The notes under the pieces are model-generated. The model saw only the letters and a program-made list of their open reading frames with translations. It searched no databases and was not told the DNA's origin. Below, piece after piece: positions 35,977 to 46,532 of a stretch of 64,000 bases of DNA. The first letter of the stretch is position 1; the number at the start of each line of letters is the position of its first letter. The stretch comes from Stromatinia cepivora (Eukaryota; Ascomycota; Leotiomycetes; Helotiales; Sclerotiniaceae), in contig RCTD01000011.1 in the NCBI GenBank assembly GCA_014898415.1, forward strand, positions 744,001 to 808,000, given 5' to 3'. The position numbers and the translations under genes were made by a program.

Positions 35977-37486
35977 ATGGATCAAATTCCTCCTGGTTTA
36001 GATCTGTGTATCTTTCCGGCGGGATTACCACCAAATGGCACCACCAGCAATCTCGAGAATCCGAAAACCCTCGTCCCGGCGCTTATCTCAGTATGCGTCA
36101 TCATGAGCGTTGCTGTTATAGTTTTCGTAGCATGTAGATTGTTTGCCAACAGAAAGAAGATGTGGTGGAGCGATTGTAAGAAAGCTAGCTACCCTCTCAG
36201 GTCGGGTGGATAGACTAACAAGCATAGACTTTATTATCGTTGCATTAATTTTGTCTCTCGCTGAAACTGGACTCATGCTTGCTCAGACTAAGTTCGCACG
36301 CCATCAATGGGACGTAAGGGCTTGCTGGTACAATGGCACATACACCAAGGTTAGTTTCAAATACCGCCGCAGTCAACCTCCATGTTCAGAGGCTAACCGC
36401 AACTATAGATCCTCTTCTCACAACAGATCGTCCTCAGTTTTGTGCTTTTCTTTTCTAAAGCTTCCATCTTTCTGTTGTTTCACCAGATTTTTGAAGTTAA
36501 ACAAGGAATGCGCATCGCCATCCAAGTTGGGATTGGCTTCGCCGGGCTACTGTATTTTACCAATATCCCATTGTCAGCACTCCTGTCAGCTCCTCGAGTG
36601 GGCGAAACGTGGGCCAGCGTGTTGTTCAGTGGACGTCCCCAGAAGGAACTAATTTGGGCGGTCGTACAATCCGCACTTGGCATCGTGCTAGACTTGTTCA
36701 TTTTCATCTTGCCTATTCCGGTGATTCTGAGGCTCAATTTATCAAGAAGGAAGAAGATACAGATCATGATTGTCTTTACTGCTGCCTTAGTGTAAGTCGT
36801 GCTACACGTACTTGTTGTTAGCATTCTGCTAAAACTAAGGGAATAGGGGAGTCGTCGCCAGTGTTTTGTCTCTGGTCTACAGAGTGGAAGCACTAAATAC
36901 CAACGACGGAACTTGGAAATATACGCTGCTTCTTATTTTCAGTGTAGTTGAAAATGATATAGCCATCATCGTCAGCTGCACCCCCGGCTTCGTGAATTTC
37001 GTCAGGGTCTATATCTCAGAGCTCCCAATTATCAGGTCACTTCGCTCGAGTCTCGGCAGCGGGAACAAATCATCAAATCACTTCAAATTGGACCCAAATC
37101 AGCCGAGGTCACGAAGAGAACCCAGAAAAAATGAAAATCGTGAGTTCGATATGCTCAGTGATGATTTGATATCATCGACTGAAATGGGTGAAGACCGATC
37201 ACTACCATCAGTTTGCAATTCTTCTACAGCGGGAGTGTCACAAGAGACTCACTATCCAGAATCCAAGCACGTAACAGACGTTAAAGAGCTTAAGATCCCA
37301 GAATATCCACCTAGAGTCATCCATCACAGACCTAGCTCGGCACCACCTGCCCATTCCATTTGGTCTTATGGTGCCCCCTCACCAAGAAAGCAGGGAGTCA
37401 GGCCCGGGAATATATCTGACCATGGTCATAATACATGTCAGTCTGGAAATCTCTCTTTCCACACCTCTGCGGAGGGGTTGGTTTAA
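35977..37486 (+). CDS. Fungal rhodopsin-like seven-transmembrane protein
   Basis: Four exons: 35977-36175, 36228-36349, 36409-36791 and 36847-37486; introns 52, 59 and 55 nt; 447 aa. Seven hydrophobic spans can be read in order: TLVPALISVCVIMSVAVIVF; YFIIVALILSLAETGLMLA; IVLSFVLFFSKASIFLLF; IAIQVGIGFAGLLYFTNI; VVQSALGIVLDLFIFILPI; QIMIVFTAALVGVVASVL; and YTLLLIFSVVENDIAIIVSC. The MWWSDYFIIVALI junction matches the W-W-D-D signature before helix 2 of the fungal rhodopsin-domain integral membrane proteins. A 150-residue polar, Ser/Pro-rich cytoplasmic tail follows. No CFEM domain precedes helix 1. Ligands of this family are mostly unknown, and a role in sensing is only inferred. The first intron uses the TAG acceptor after CTAAC; a nearer CAG would leave a 25-nt intron and was rejected. 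Confidence 0.9.
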
Positions 37487-37927
37487 AAGTGTCCTGAAAG
37501 AACCATAGGAAATTGTGCACTATATATAGTCAGTCACGAGCATAACGGGAAGTGTAGCTATAAATCTGAATCCTTCTTCTACTCAATCAATTCTGAGTAC
37601 TTGTTCACAACACCCTCATAACCAATCGATGATTCTTTGCATTCAATTTATGGCAAGGACTGCAAGGTCGACGCGTAATATCGTTGCTGAGGAATCGTTC
37701 ATCTACGGAAAATTCTCTTTCCCGAGGCTGTTGATTTGAACCAGTTGCAGGTGATCAGGATAAAATATCAAGCAATTTTCACTAAGGCTCTTATCATCAG
37801 CAATGATGTAGTATGGCGATAATCTATAAATGCGATAGAAATCTACTGCTCCTACATATAGATCATGTGATATGATTTCTAAATTCTGCTGAAGGTAGAA
37901 ACCATTAAGGGGGTAAGAACTTACTTA
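37487..37927. other. Short convergent intergenic region
   Basis: Lies between the 3' ends of the 7TM gene and the lipocalin-like pseudogene. Nothing further recognised. Confidence 0.4.
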
Positions 37928-38567
37928 TTATTCTCTTGGAATAGATTGTAGCTTGGCAACTTCAGCACTGAGTGATTCCACGTCCAAAAAACTCAGAGCA
38001 GCCACAACGCCTTTCATAATGTTTTCTTCCTGGGCACCGTCCAGCCTTTCCTGCCTGATAAATACAGAGACAGCCTGAGGAGAGAACACCGTCTTCTATA
38101 CGAATTTCACCAGTACTTCAGCACTGTCTTCGTCCACTTTAATTTTCCCCTCTCCTTTATCCACATCATCTGCATGGGAAAAAGGCAGCATGCCCAACCC
38201 GACAATTTCCCATCGAGTAGTAATCATCCTCAGCCAACCCCTACCTCTCCAATTGAACACGTGTTCAGAACCAAATGCCAATGGTACTAATACCTTTGGT
38301 AGAAGACAGCTTGTTTGAGTTCTTAGTGTACCAGGTTGTCACCTCATTAAATTTTCCGCCACCGGCCCCATCCGCCGGGTTGGAGTACGCCACAGTTATG
38401 GAATGTTTCAAGCTCTGCCACATGCTACTAGAGCTGGCAATCATGTACCAGGTTCCGCCGGTGATATCGGCAATATTTGGAGGCGGCTGCTGGTGCTTTG
38501 CTTGGTTGGAGGGATTAGAGAGAGAGAGGAGAAACGAGGTACGTGGTTGAAAAAGAGAGTGAGACAT
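37928..38567 (-). pseudogene. Lipocalin-like protein, broken by a frameshift and a nonsense codon
   Basis: The minus-strand frame from Met at 38567 reads a proline-rich start, then ADITGGTWYMIASSSSMWQS, VTTWYTKNSNKLSSTKGI. The reading then jumps frame near 38281-38290 and continues HVFNWRGRGWLRMITTRWEI, EVLVKFV, stop, KTVFSPQAVSVFIRQERLDG, ending at TAA 37928-37930. This is the order of the fungal lipocalin-like domain: GTWYV..S..MW, then TVHG-type strand, W-RGKGWL..SHWE, and FAKTLFTPAG. Lipocalin-like proteins bind small hydrophobic ligands. The stop (TAG, 38096-38098) is best explained as CAG to TAG. The gap around the frameshift is too short for an intron. It borders the AT-rich segment at 38.7 kb. 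Confidence 0.75.
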
Positions 38568-38840
38568 TTTTACTTATTCAAGTAAGGTCAGTCCCGATGT
38601 TAAAATCTGACAAACAAACAAATGGAGAGTACAAGTTTAAGTGAGTTTCGAGAAACCTTTATCAGGTACTTTTTTAAGTTCGTCGGGCATTATCGCTATC
38701 ATTACCTGAGTTTTATCAGTTAGTATAATAATATACTTTTCCTGATTATATAAATGTTTTTTAATGTTTTAAAAACTTTAAATGTATTTATTATTAATAG
38801 GTTTTATAAAAGATAAAAAATAAAATATATAATAATATAA

Positions 38841-39406
38841 ATTATAATAAATATCTCGAATAATAATTTTTTAACTTTCGATATCTTGTATAATAATTTA
38901 TAATAGTACTTTTGAATTTAAATATTATTGAATATAGATTTATAAATAGATTCATATCAATCTTTAATATATATGAATATTTATTATTATTTAAATTTTT
39001 AAATATGAATTTATTTTGAATTTATAATAATTATTTATTTGATAAAAAATTAATATTTAAAATCTAATAGAAGTTTCGATCGAACTCCGATCGAAATTTA
39101 AATATAATTTTTTATTATTATAAATTTTTTCAATCAATTATTTCTTAAGAATTTATTGATCGGTTTTAATAATAATTAATAATTTTAAAAGATCTTAATT
39201 AATATTATTATAATATTATACTTTTTTATTTAATATATTATTAATAGATTATATACTGAATTGAAATAATTCAAAATAAAAATTAATTCAAATCTTAATA
39301 CTTTATATAATATTCGAGGAAAAAAAATATTATATCTCAACTATGAATAATTATTAAACGAAATATCGAAAGTCAAAAAGTTATTATTCGGGGTATTTAT
39401 TATAAT
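38841..39406. mobile_element. Short TIR element (MITE-like), 566 bp
   Basis: The left end ATTATAATAAATATCTCGAA is matched in reverse at the right end (TTCGGGGTATTTATTATAAT). The inverted similarity runs about 60 bp inward and includes ACTTTCGATAT. Differences are transitions. No coding capacity. Confidence 0.7.
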
Positions 39407-39532
39407 ATATTTAAATTCTTTTTTTAAAAAGTATTTATTTTATTTTTATTTATTATAGATATATAATATCTAAAATTGAGTAGTATAAAATTAAAATTAT
39501 TATTATAAAATTCTAATAATATTAATCTAGTT

Positions 39533-40184
39533 AATGTATTCCGGACTATTATATAATATCGATAATCCGAAATTAATTTAGTTTATTTCGAAATATACTA
39601 GATTGCGAAATGAGTTAATTAATTCCGAAATCAATAAAAATAAGATTATTTACAAATGAATTCAATTTATATAGAAATAATATTTTTAATATTTTAAATT
39701 TATTATATAACAAATGAAATATCAATATCAATATAAATTCTTTAATATATCAATTCGCTAGTATTAATTTTATTTATATAAAAAAAGCTTATTATTTTTT
39801 TTTTATTATTATTTTTGGTCTTATTATTATATCTTTTTTTTTCAATTTTATTATAAATAGAATTATTATATAAAATAAATAAATAATAATATTAACTTCT
39901 TTTTCTATAAATTTTATAAATTATAGATTTTAAAAACTTTATAAATTTTAATTTATTTATTGAATTAATATAATAAAATACAAAAAATATTTATAAATAA
40001 ATTAGCTTATTTGTGAATAGTTTTAATTTTGCTATATCCGGGTGTATTTCGAAATGCTCTAGCTCATTCCAAAATTAAGCTTATTGATGAATAGACCAGG
40101 GCATTGACTAATGAGCTAGCTCATTTCGAAATAAACTACTTTGATTTCGGAATGTCAATATTGCGCAATGGCTCGGAACAAATA
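39533..40184. mobile_element. Short TIR element related to family M, 652 bp
   Basis: The left end AATGTATTCCGGACTATTAT and right end ATTGCGCAATGGCTCGGAAC are RIP-altered versions of the inverted termini seen at 52278-52811. The interior has repeated TTTCGAAAT/ATTTCGGAAT and GAGCTAGCTCATT motifs but no coding sequence. Confidence 0.75.
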
Positions 40185-40646
40185 TAATAAACAAATTCAC
40201 TATTTCTGATATTATCAACCCTATGGATATCCAAATTTAAACGAAATTAAACACCAATGATGACTGGCGGTACGTCTGTCATTTCCGCCATGCATATTGG
40301 TACAACCATCACAAACAAACAAGGCCGGTAACAATCTTCAGTGGTGAAGATAAGATTACATAAATCTTTACTGGTAGTCTAACCTCGCCGCTGCGAGCCT
40401 GACACTACAACCAACTTTTTGCAATAAGCAGTAACAAACAGATTTTTCACGATTACAATCATACTGGATCTTTCATCAGCTTACTCTAAAATTCCCATTT
40501 TGACTCAAATCGAAAGTCTATTACCTGCGAGTGTTTCTTTAGCCAGACGCCAGGCTGCTTTTTTGTGAAGTTGGAAACTCCTCATCCCAAACAAATCAAT
40601 CATTGAGTCTAAACTCAGCTTTTAAAGTCAGTGAATAGTGATTTCT

Positions 40647-43600
40647 ATGGATGATAATAATCGAGATACAGTCCTTCGGGACTGGCTGCAAAGACAGCAG
40701 AATTTAAAGCGGCTGCAACTAGGCATTTCCTTTCAGGATCTTGAATGCTATGGCTTCACGTCCTCGGCGACATTCCAACACACTGTAACTTCATACGCAT
40801 TAGCGCTTCCACGACTTATTGCGAGAATCTTCTCCTTGCAGCAACCAAAAAGAGTACAAATATTGCGCAATCTTGATGGCCTGGTCTTGCCTGGGGAGAT
40901 GCTTCTAGTCCTTGGCCGACCCGGTAGTGGTTGCTCGTCATTTCTGAAGGTTTTGTCTGGCGATACACACGGCATTCATGTTGGAGAGAAGCTGCAGGTC
41001 AATTACGCTGGTATTTCGTACAATCAAATGCATCGGGACTTCAAAGGCGAGAGTATCTACCTTGCCGAGTTGGATAAGCATTTTCCTGAGCTCAGCGTCG
41101 GTCAGACTCTCAGCTTTGCGGCATCTACGAGAGAAACTGGCAAAAATAGTAACGCTGTATCGCAAGCAACGGGTCGAGAAGTTGCAGTTTTGTTTGGTCT
41201 TTCGAATGCTTTCGACACTAAGATGGGAAATGACTTGATCCGTGGCGTCAGTGGGGGAGAAACTAGAAGAACAAGCATTGCGGAAGCACTTGTCAGTCGT
41301 GCTCAATTCCAGTGCTGGGATAATAGTACTCGTGGCCTAGACAGTTCCACTGCCCAGCAATTCATCACACTGTTAAAGAGATCAACGAAAGCTTTGCAGT
41401 CAACTGTGGTCATGAGCATCTACCAAGGGTCGAACGCAATGTATCATGTGAGTAATTAGGTGATTAGAAAAGCATTAAGTTGAGAAAAGGTTCCACGAAC
41501 GCTAATGTTGTGGACCAGAGCTTTGACAAAGTTACGGTACTGTACGAGGGCCGTCAGATTTACTTTGGCCCTGTCGACTCAGCTACCGACTATTTTCATA
41601 AGCTTGGATTTGCAAAAGATAACAGAGCGACAACCCCCGATTTCCTGACCTCTCTCACGAGCCCGGCTGAGCGTACTGTTCGGCAGGGCTTCGAAGGTCA
41701 AACACCAAGGTCACCGGAGGAGTTCGCGGCTGCGTGGAAACAAAGTGCTGAGAGGAAGCGACTCAAAGCAGATATTGATGTTTTTAATTCTTCTCATCCA
41801 CTAAAAATGTCAAACAGGGCAGGAACCGATTCAATTACGAATTCAAATTCGATGAAGGAGATGCTAGAGTAAGTTTAGGGTCGTTGTGCCGAGGGATTTC
41901 AGATCGTGCTAATCTCGGAATCTAGCATTTGCTCAGCCACTTACCCGATTCCAATCAGCCAGCAGATTCTCATCTGTCTTCAGAGGGGTTTACTTCGTCT
42001 CCGCAACAACTACATCCCTGCAGTTTCAACCGTCTTCGCGAACGCGATTCTTGCTATCGTTGTCGGTAGCGTGTTTTACGATCTTCCAGATACAAGTGTT
42101 AGCATGGACCAGAGGGCCGTTCTCATATTTTTTTCTTTAATGATATGCGCGTTTTCACCTGCTTTTGAGGTAAGCTGTTTGAGGCTCTCAAATTTCTCTC
42201 ACTGGTTGGGGTAGTGACTGACTCGTTGTCAAACTCTTTAGGTCCTAACTATGTGGGCACAAAGGCCTATTGTGGAAAAGCACGATCGATACGCTTTTTA
42301 TCACCCTTTTACGGAAGCTGTGGCTGCAATTCTTTGCGATTTGCCGGTCAAGGTCGGCACCACTGTTATGTTTCACGTCACGCTCTACTTTATGACGAAT
42401 CTCCGGCGAACAGCTTCCGCTTTCTTTACCTACGTCGTCTTCATGTTCTTTATCGTTCTAACTATGAGCATGGTTTTCAGAACCTTGGGCTCCCTGTCAA
42501 GAACATTGGAACAGACTATGGCCCCCGCATCCGTCATAGTTTTACTGTGTATTGTGTACACTGGTTTTGTGATACCAGTACCGTACATGAAGCCTTGGCT
42601 TTCTTGGTTTAGGCGATTAAATCCCATGTCGTATGCTTATGAGAGCCTGATGATCAATGAGGTACATGTGACCCTTAGAGTTTTGCATAGAATTAGACAC
42701 TGATAATGTGCGTGAACTAGTTCAAGGATCGAGAATTTACTTGTTCATCCACAATCCCTACGGGGCCGGGATACTCTACACAGGCTGGTATGAGTGGCAA
42801 GATCTGTCCAGTCGTGGGAGCAAAGCCTGGAGAATCTGATGTACAAGGATCATCATATCTGCTTTTAAAATATGGGTACGAGCCGAGCCATCTTTGGATG
42901 AATTTCGGCATCATCAATGCTTTGATGATCATATTCTGCACAATCCATCTGCTAGCTGCAGAGTACATTCCCGCACAGAGATCGAAGGGCGAGGTGCTCC
43001 TTTTTCACCGTGGTCATGGCAAGAAGCAGTCCCAACGAGGACTTGACGCCGAGAATCCCGATGTCTCGCCAATATTTGCCCAGGACATCGACAAGCAGGT
43101 AGCTTCAGAAGCGTGTGATGAGCATTCGGAGGCTATCCTGCGACCGTCATCAGTGCTTCACTGGAACAATCTGAGTTACGAAGTACAGACCAAGAAAGGG
43201 CCGAAAAAAATCTTGAATAAAATCGATGGATGGGTCAAGCCTGGGACATTGACTGCTCTAATGGTAATAGTTGTTTCAATTGGGATCAGAATAGATCGGG
43301 AGTTTTGTGCTGACAAAATTTTAACAGGGCGTTACAGGAGCCGGAAAAAACAACATTGCTCGACGTGTTAGCCAACCGAGCAACTTTCGGAACAGCTAGT
43401 GGCGAAGTCTGCATTGATGGCACACCTCGAGATGCGAGTTTTCAACGAAAGATAGGCTACGTTCAGCAGGAAGATATCCATCTCCCCACCGCAACCGTTC
43501 GCGAAGCTTTGGAGTTCAGTGCATTGCTCCGAAAATTAGGGTCCACGTCGAGAAAAGAGAAGTTAGACTACGTCAAAAATGTAATCGAAGTCTTAGACAT

Positions 43601-45411
43601 GGGGTCATATTCTGAAGCTGTGGTTGGATATGCTGGTAGTGGTGAGTCGAGGGATGAGCATCTGCTGGAATGCTATTGCTGATTATGACAGGGCTGAATA
43701 TCGAACAGCGGAAGAGACTCAGCATAGGTGTAGAGCTTGTTGCAAAGCCGGAGTTAGTGCTATTTCTAGGTGTGTATCCCATTGCGATTCAATGGGAATG
43801 TTATAAGCTGACCCTATTTCGTGAAGACGAGCCGACTTCTGGACTCGATAGCCAGACAGCCTGGTCGACATGTTCGCTTCTTCGCAAACTAGCAGATCAT
43901 GGACAAGCGGTCTTGTGTACTATTCATCAGCCTTCTTCTCAACTGTTTCGGATGTTTGATTGCTTGCTGCTGCTCAACGACCACGGTGAAACCGTATATT
44001 TTGGTGATATTGGACAAGATGCCTCAAAACTAATAGGTTATTTTGAAACTTTAGGGGCGCCTATGTGCCGACCAGAAGATAACCCCGCCGAATGGGTTCT
44101 GAATGTCATTAGTCACAATAATCATTCTTCCATGAGCACGATGAGGTCTGAGAAATCACCAGCGGAGACGGGCTCTCGCGAATGGGACTCAAACTGGTCA
44201 CAGAAGTGGAGTGAAAGTCCGCAGCGCCAAGCTGCACAGCAGTATCTTCAACAATTTACCATGGCATCCGGCTCCTCGCCTGAAGGCAGAGCGTTCAAAA
44301 CACCAGTCAGAAGCGAATATGCTACTTCGTTCTTTCGACAACTAGTCATCGTGACAGAACGAATCTTCCAAGAATACTGGAGAGATCCTACATATTTATA
44401 TTCAAAGTTGGCTCTCTGTGCTGGCGTGGTAAGTGTTCTACCTTGATCCGTTTTCAGAAAAATGTTTCCTAACATCATTATAGTGCTTCTTCAATGGTAT
44501 CTCTTTCTACAAAACGCCACTTGACATGCAAGGCTTCGTCAACTTCCTGTTTTCCATCTTCCTCATCTCTCAGCTCTTCAGCACCCTCGATCAACAAATC
44601 ATCCCACGCCTTGCCAACAACCGCGTCCTATTTGAAGCTCGCGAGAGAAAGTCTAAATCATACTCCTGGATCACGTTCCTCACTACTAACATCATCGTTG
44701 AACTATTCTGGCAGACGGTCTGCTCTGTAGTAATCTTCGTATCCTGGTATTATCCCACGGGTCTCTGGCACAATAGTGATCCAAGTTTTGGAACGGTGGA
44801 AAGGGGAGGTCTGGTGTTTGTGCTTATTTGGCTATTTTGTCTATGGATCTCGACCTTTTCGCAGGCTGTAGGCATAGGCATCGAGCATGCTGAGACAGCG
44901 GTACAGATGGCCACGCTATGCTTTTGGCTTTCTCTTGTCTTTTGTGGGTAAGGACTACCAAACTACCTAAAGTCGCTTCAGAACTAATCAAAAATTCAGC
45001 ATCCTCGTTTCCCCGAAAGACCTCCCCCGCTTTTGGATCTTTGTTTATCGAGCATCTCCATTAACATATTTCATTGACGGCATGGTTCTGGCAGGCTTGG
45101 CCAACACACGTATCGAATGCTCCGACATTGAGCTTCTCCACATCGATCCTCCTTTCTCCAATTCCACATGTATCAATTATCTAGGGCCGTTCATTCGGTA
45201 TGCAGGTGGAGTTCTCCGAAATCCCACAGCTAACACGGATTGTCTTTACTGCCCAGTTGACCAGACCAACCAATTACTCAAGCAACTAGGATTAGAAACA
45301 GAACATGCTTGGCGGAATGCAGCCTACATGGTCGTCTATGTCGTTTTTAATACGCTTGCTATATTTTTTATCTACTGGTTTGCAAGAATGCCAAAAGCCA
45401 ATAAGAAATAA
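40647..45411 (+). CDS. PDR-type ABC transporter (ABC-G full size), one-base frameshift in the second ATP-binding domain
   Basis: Ten exons: 40647-41447, 41519-41868, 41926-42169, 42242-42661, 42721-43263, 43328-43641, 43692-43769, 43827-44428, 44484-44947 and 45000-45411. All introns are GT..AG, 50-72 nt. Reading through the frameshift gives about 1,408 residues in the order NBD1-TMD1-NBD2-TMD2, the pleiotropic-drug-resistance layout. NBD1: Walker A GRPGSGCSS (about 90), signature VSGGETRR, Walker B FQCWDNSTRGLD. NBD2: Walker A GVTGAGK, signature LNIEQRKRLSIGVEL, Walker B LVLFLDEPTSGLDSQTAWS. PDR motif EFTCSSTIPTGPGY follows TMD1. Such pumps sit in the plasma membrane and export drugs or metabolites. 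The A-run at 43345-43350 has six A where five keep the frame. The N-terminus is short: only about 29 residues precede the NBD1 core against roughly 100 or more usually. Confidence 0.92.
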
Positions 45412-46532
45412 ATCCCGCGAAAACTCCGAAATTGCGCCTTCCCATTCCACATTAGCGTCTTTTTCTGGGAGTCTTGGTCCAGTACCTCTGGAAACCTTCG
45501 AACGATTTTACGGTACATGCATTACGTTCCTCTCACATCATAAAAGTTCTTTTATTTGTAATCGTCTCTAGGATCCAGTTGGATTACCGATGATGGATTT
45601 GGGTAGGTTGTTTGAGCAGGCATAATAGGCCGTACTGAACATCCATACAAGAAGAATAAGAAATATAGCCGTCTGTCTTCAGGGCGTTCTTTGGTCTCAA
45701 AGGGAGCGTGATGGGTATTTGTTAGCGAGGAAAGAAAATCATAAAGGAAATGTCTGCATAGGAGAGAAAAGTTGGTATCGGTGTGGAATATTCTACGTAG
45801 CCAGTGTGTTCAGTGATGCTTAGATCTAGAATCAGAGTTGTTTTGGGAAATGTGTATGTATTTTGAGACCCCATTGCTAATATATTCTATTTTCAATCAG
45901 CCATGATATATAGCCTTGAGCATTCCAAACCTTCAGTCTCATTTCTTCCCTCTTCTTCGGCCGACTACTTCAGGTAACAAGATGTTATTCACACCATAGC
46001 ATCATGATATCATACAGGAGCTCATAATATTTAAACAGTAGGATGATGAAGTATAGTTTTTGGAAAAGGATATAGGGCCTCGCTACTGTCAGACGATTGA
46101 CTCATATAGTCAATATCATATCAAATTCGAATTTAATCATGGGTTATTATAGATTCGGAGCCATTCGATTGATTCGTAACCAGTGGTGTAGTGTAATAAG
46201 ATATTAATTTCTATTTCTAAAAATATTTTTTAGAACCCTTGGGAACCAACCAAAAGTTGTGTAAGGTTATGTGCTGCTTACGGAAGGATGTTTGTATTTG
46301 GTAGGGTGCAGATATCCCTCGGCATGTCACATACCGCTTGAGGTGGCTCCAATGAACACCCTGCAATGAAGCCTTTGTCGTGTGACAACTCAGTTTCAAC
46401 TTCATCCTATGTTATGGATAATTGAGCTTGAAGCAATGAGCGTTTGATAAAAAGTCTGCGGTCGTCCCTTAATTTTTTGTTGTAATCTTACCTACCTTCC
46501 AGTCCATAATATTTAATGATCTTGAGTTCGCC
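45412..46532. other. Intergenic region, nothing recognised
   Basis: Slightly AT-rich, with no supported gene, repeat or RNA. It probably holds the 3' end of the ABC transcript and the promoter of the MYND gene. Confidence 0.5.

Larger units (their letters stand above)
38568..40646. other. AT-rich segment with two short TIR elements
   Basis: No gene. From 38680 to 40190 the sequence is AT-rich and contains the elements at 38841-39406 and 39533-40184. The 460 bases before the ABC gene have normal composition; I looked there for a missing N-terminal exon of the transporter and found none. Confidence 0.7.

Noticed and set aside
36176..36200. 25-nt intron in the 7TM gene using the first CAG
   Set aside because: Too short to be spliced; the 52-nt intron ending at 36227 keeps the frame, follows a CTAAC branch point and restores the conserved W-W-S-D-Y junction.
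43264..43337. Alternative acceptor (TTACAG) that would repair the ABC frameshift
   Set aside because: It removes the glycine-rich part of Walker A, leaving MEPEKTT, which would not bind ATP. A one-base homopolymer indel is the simpler explanation.
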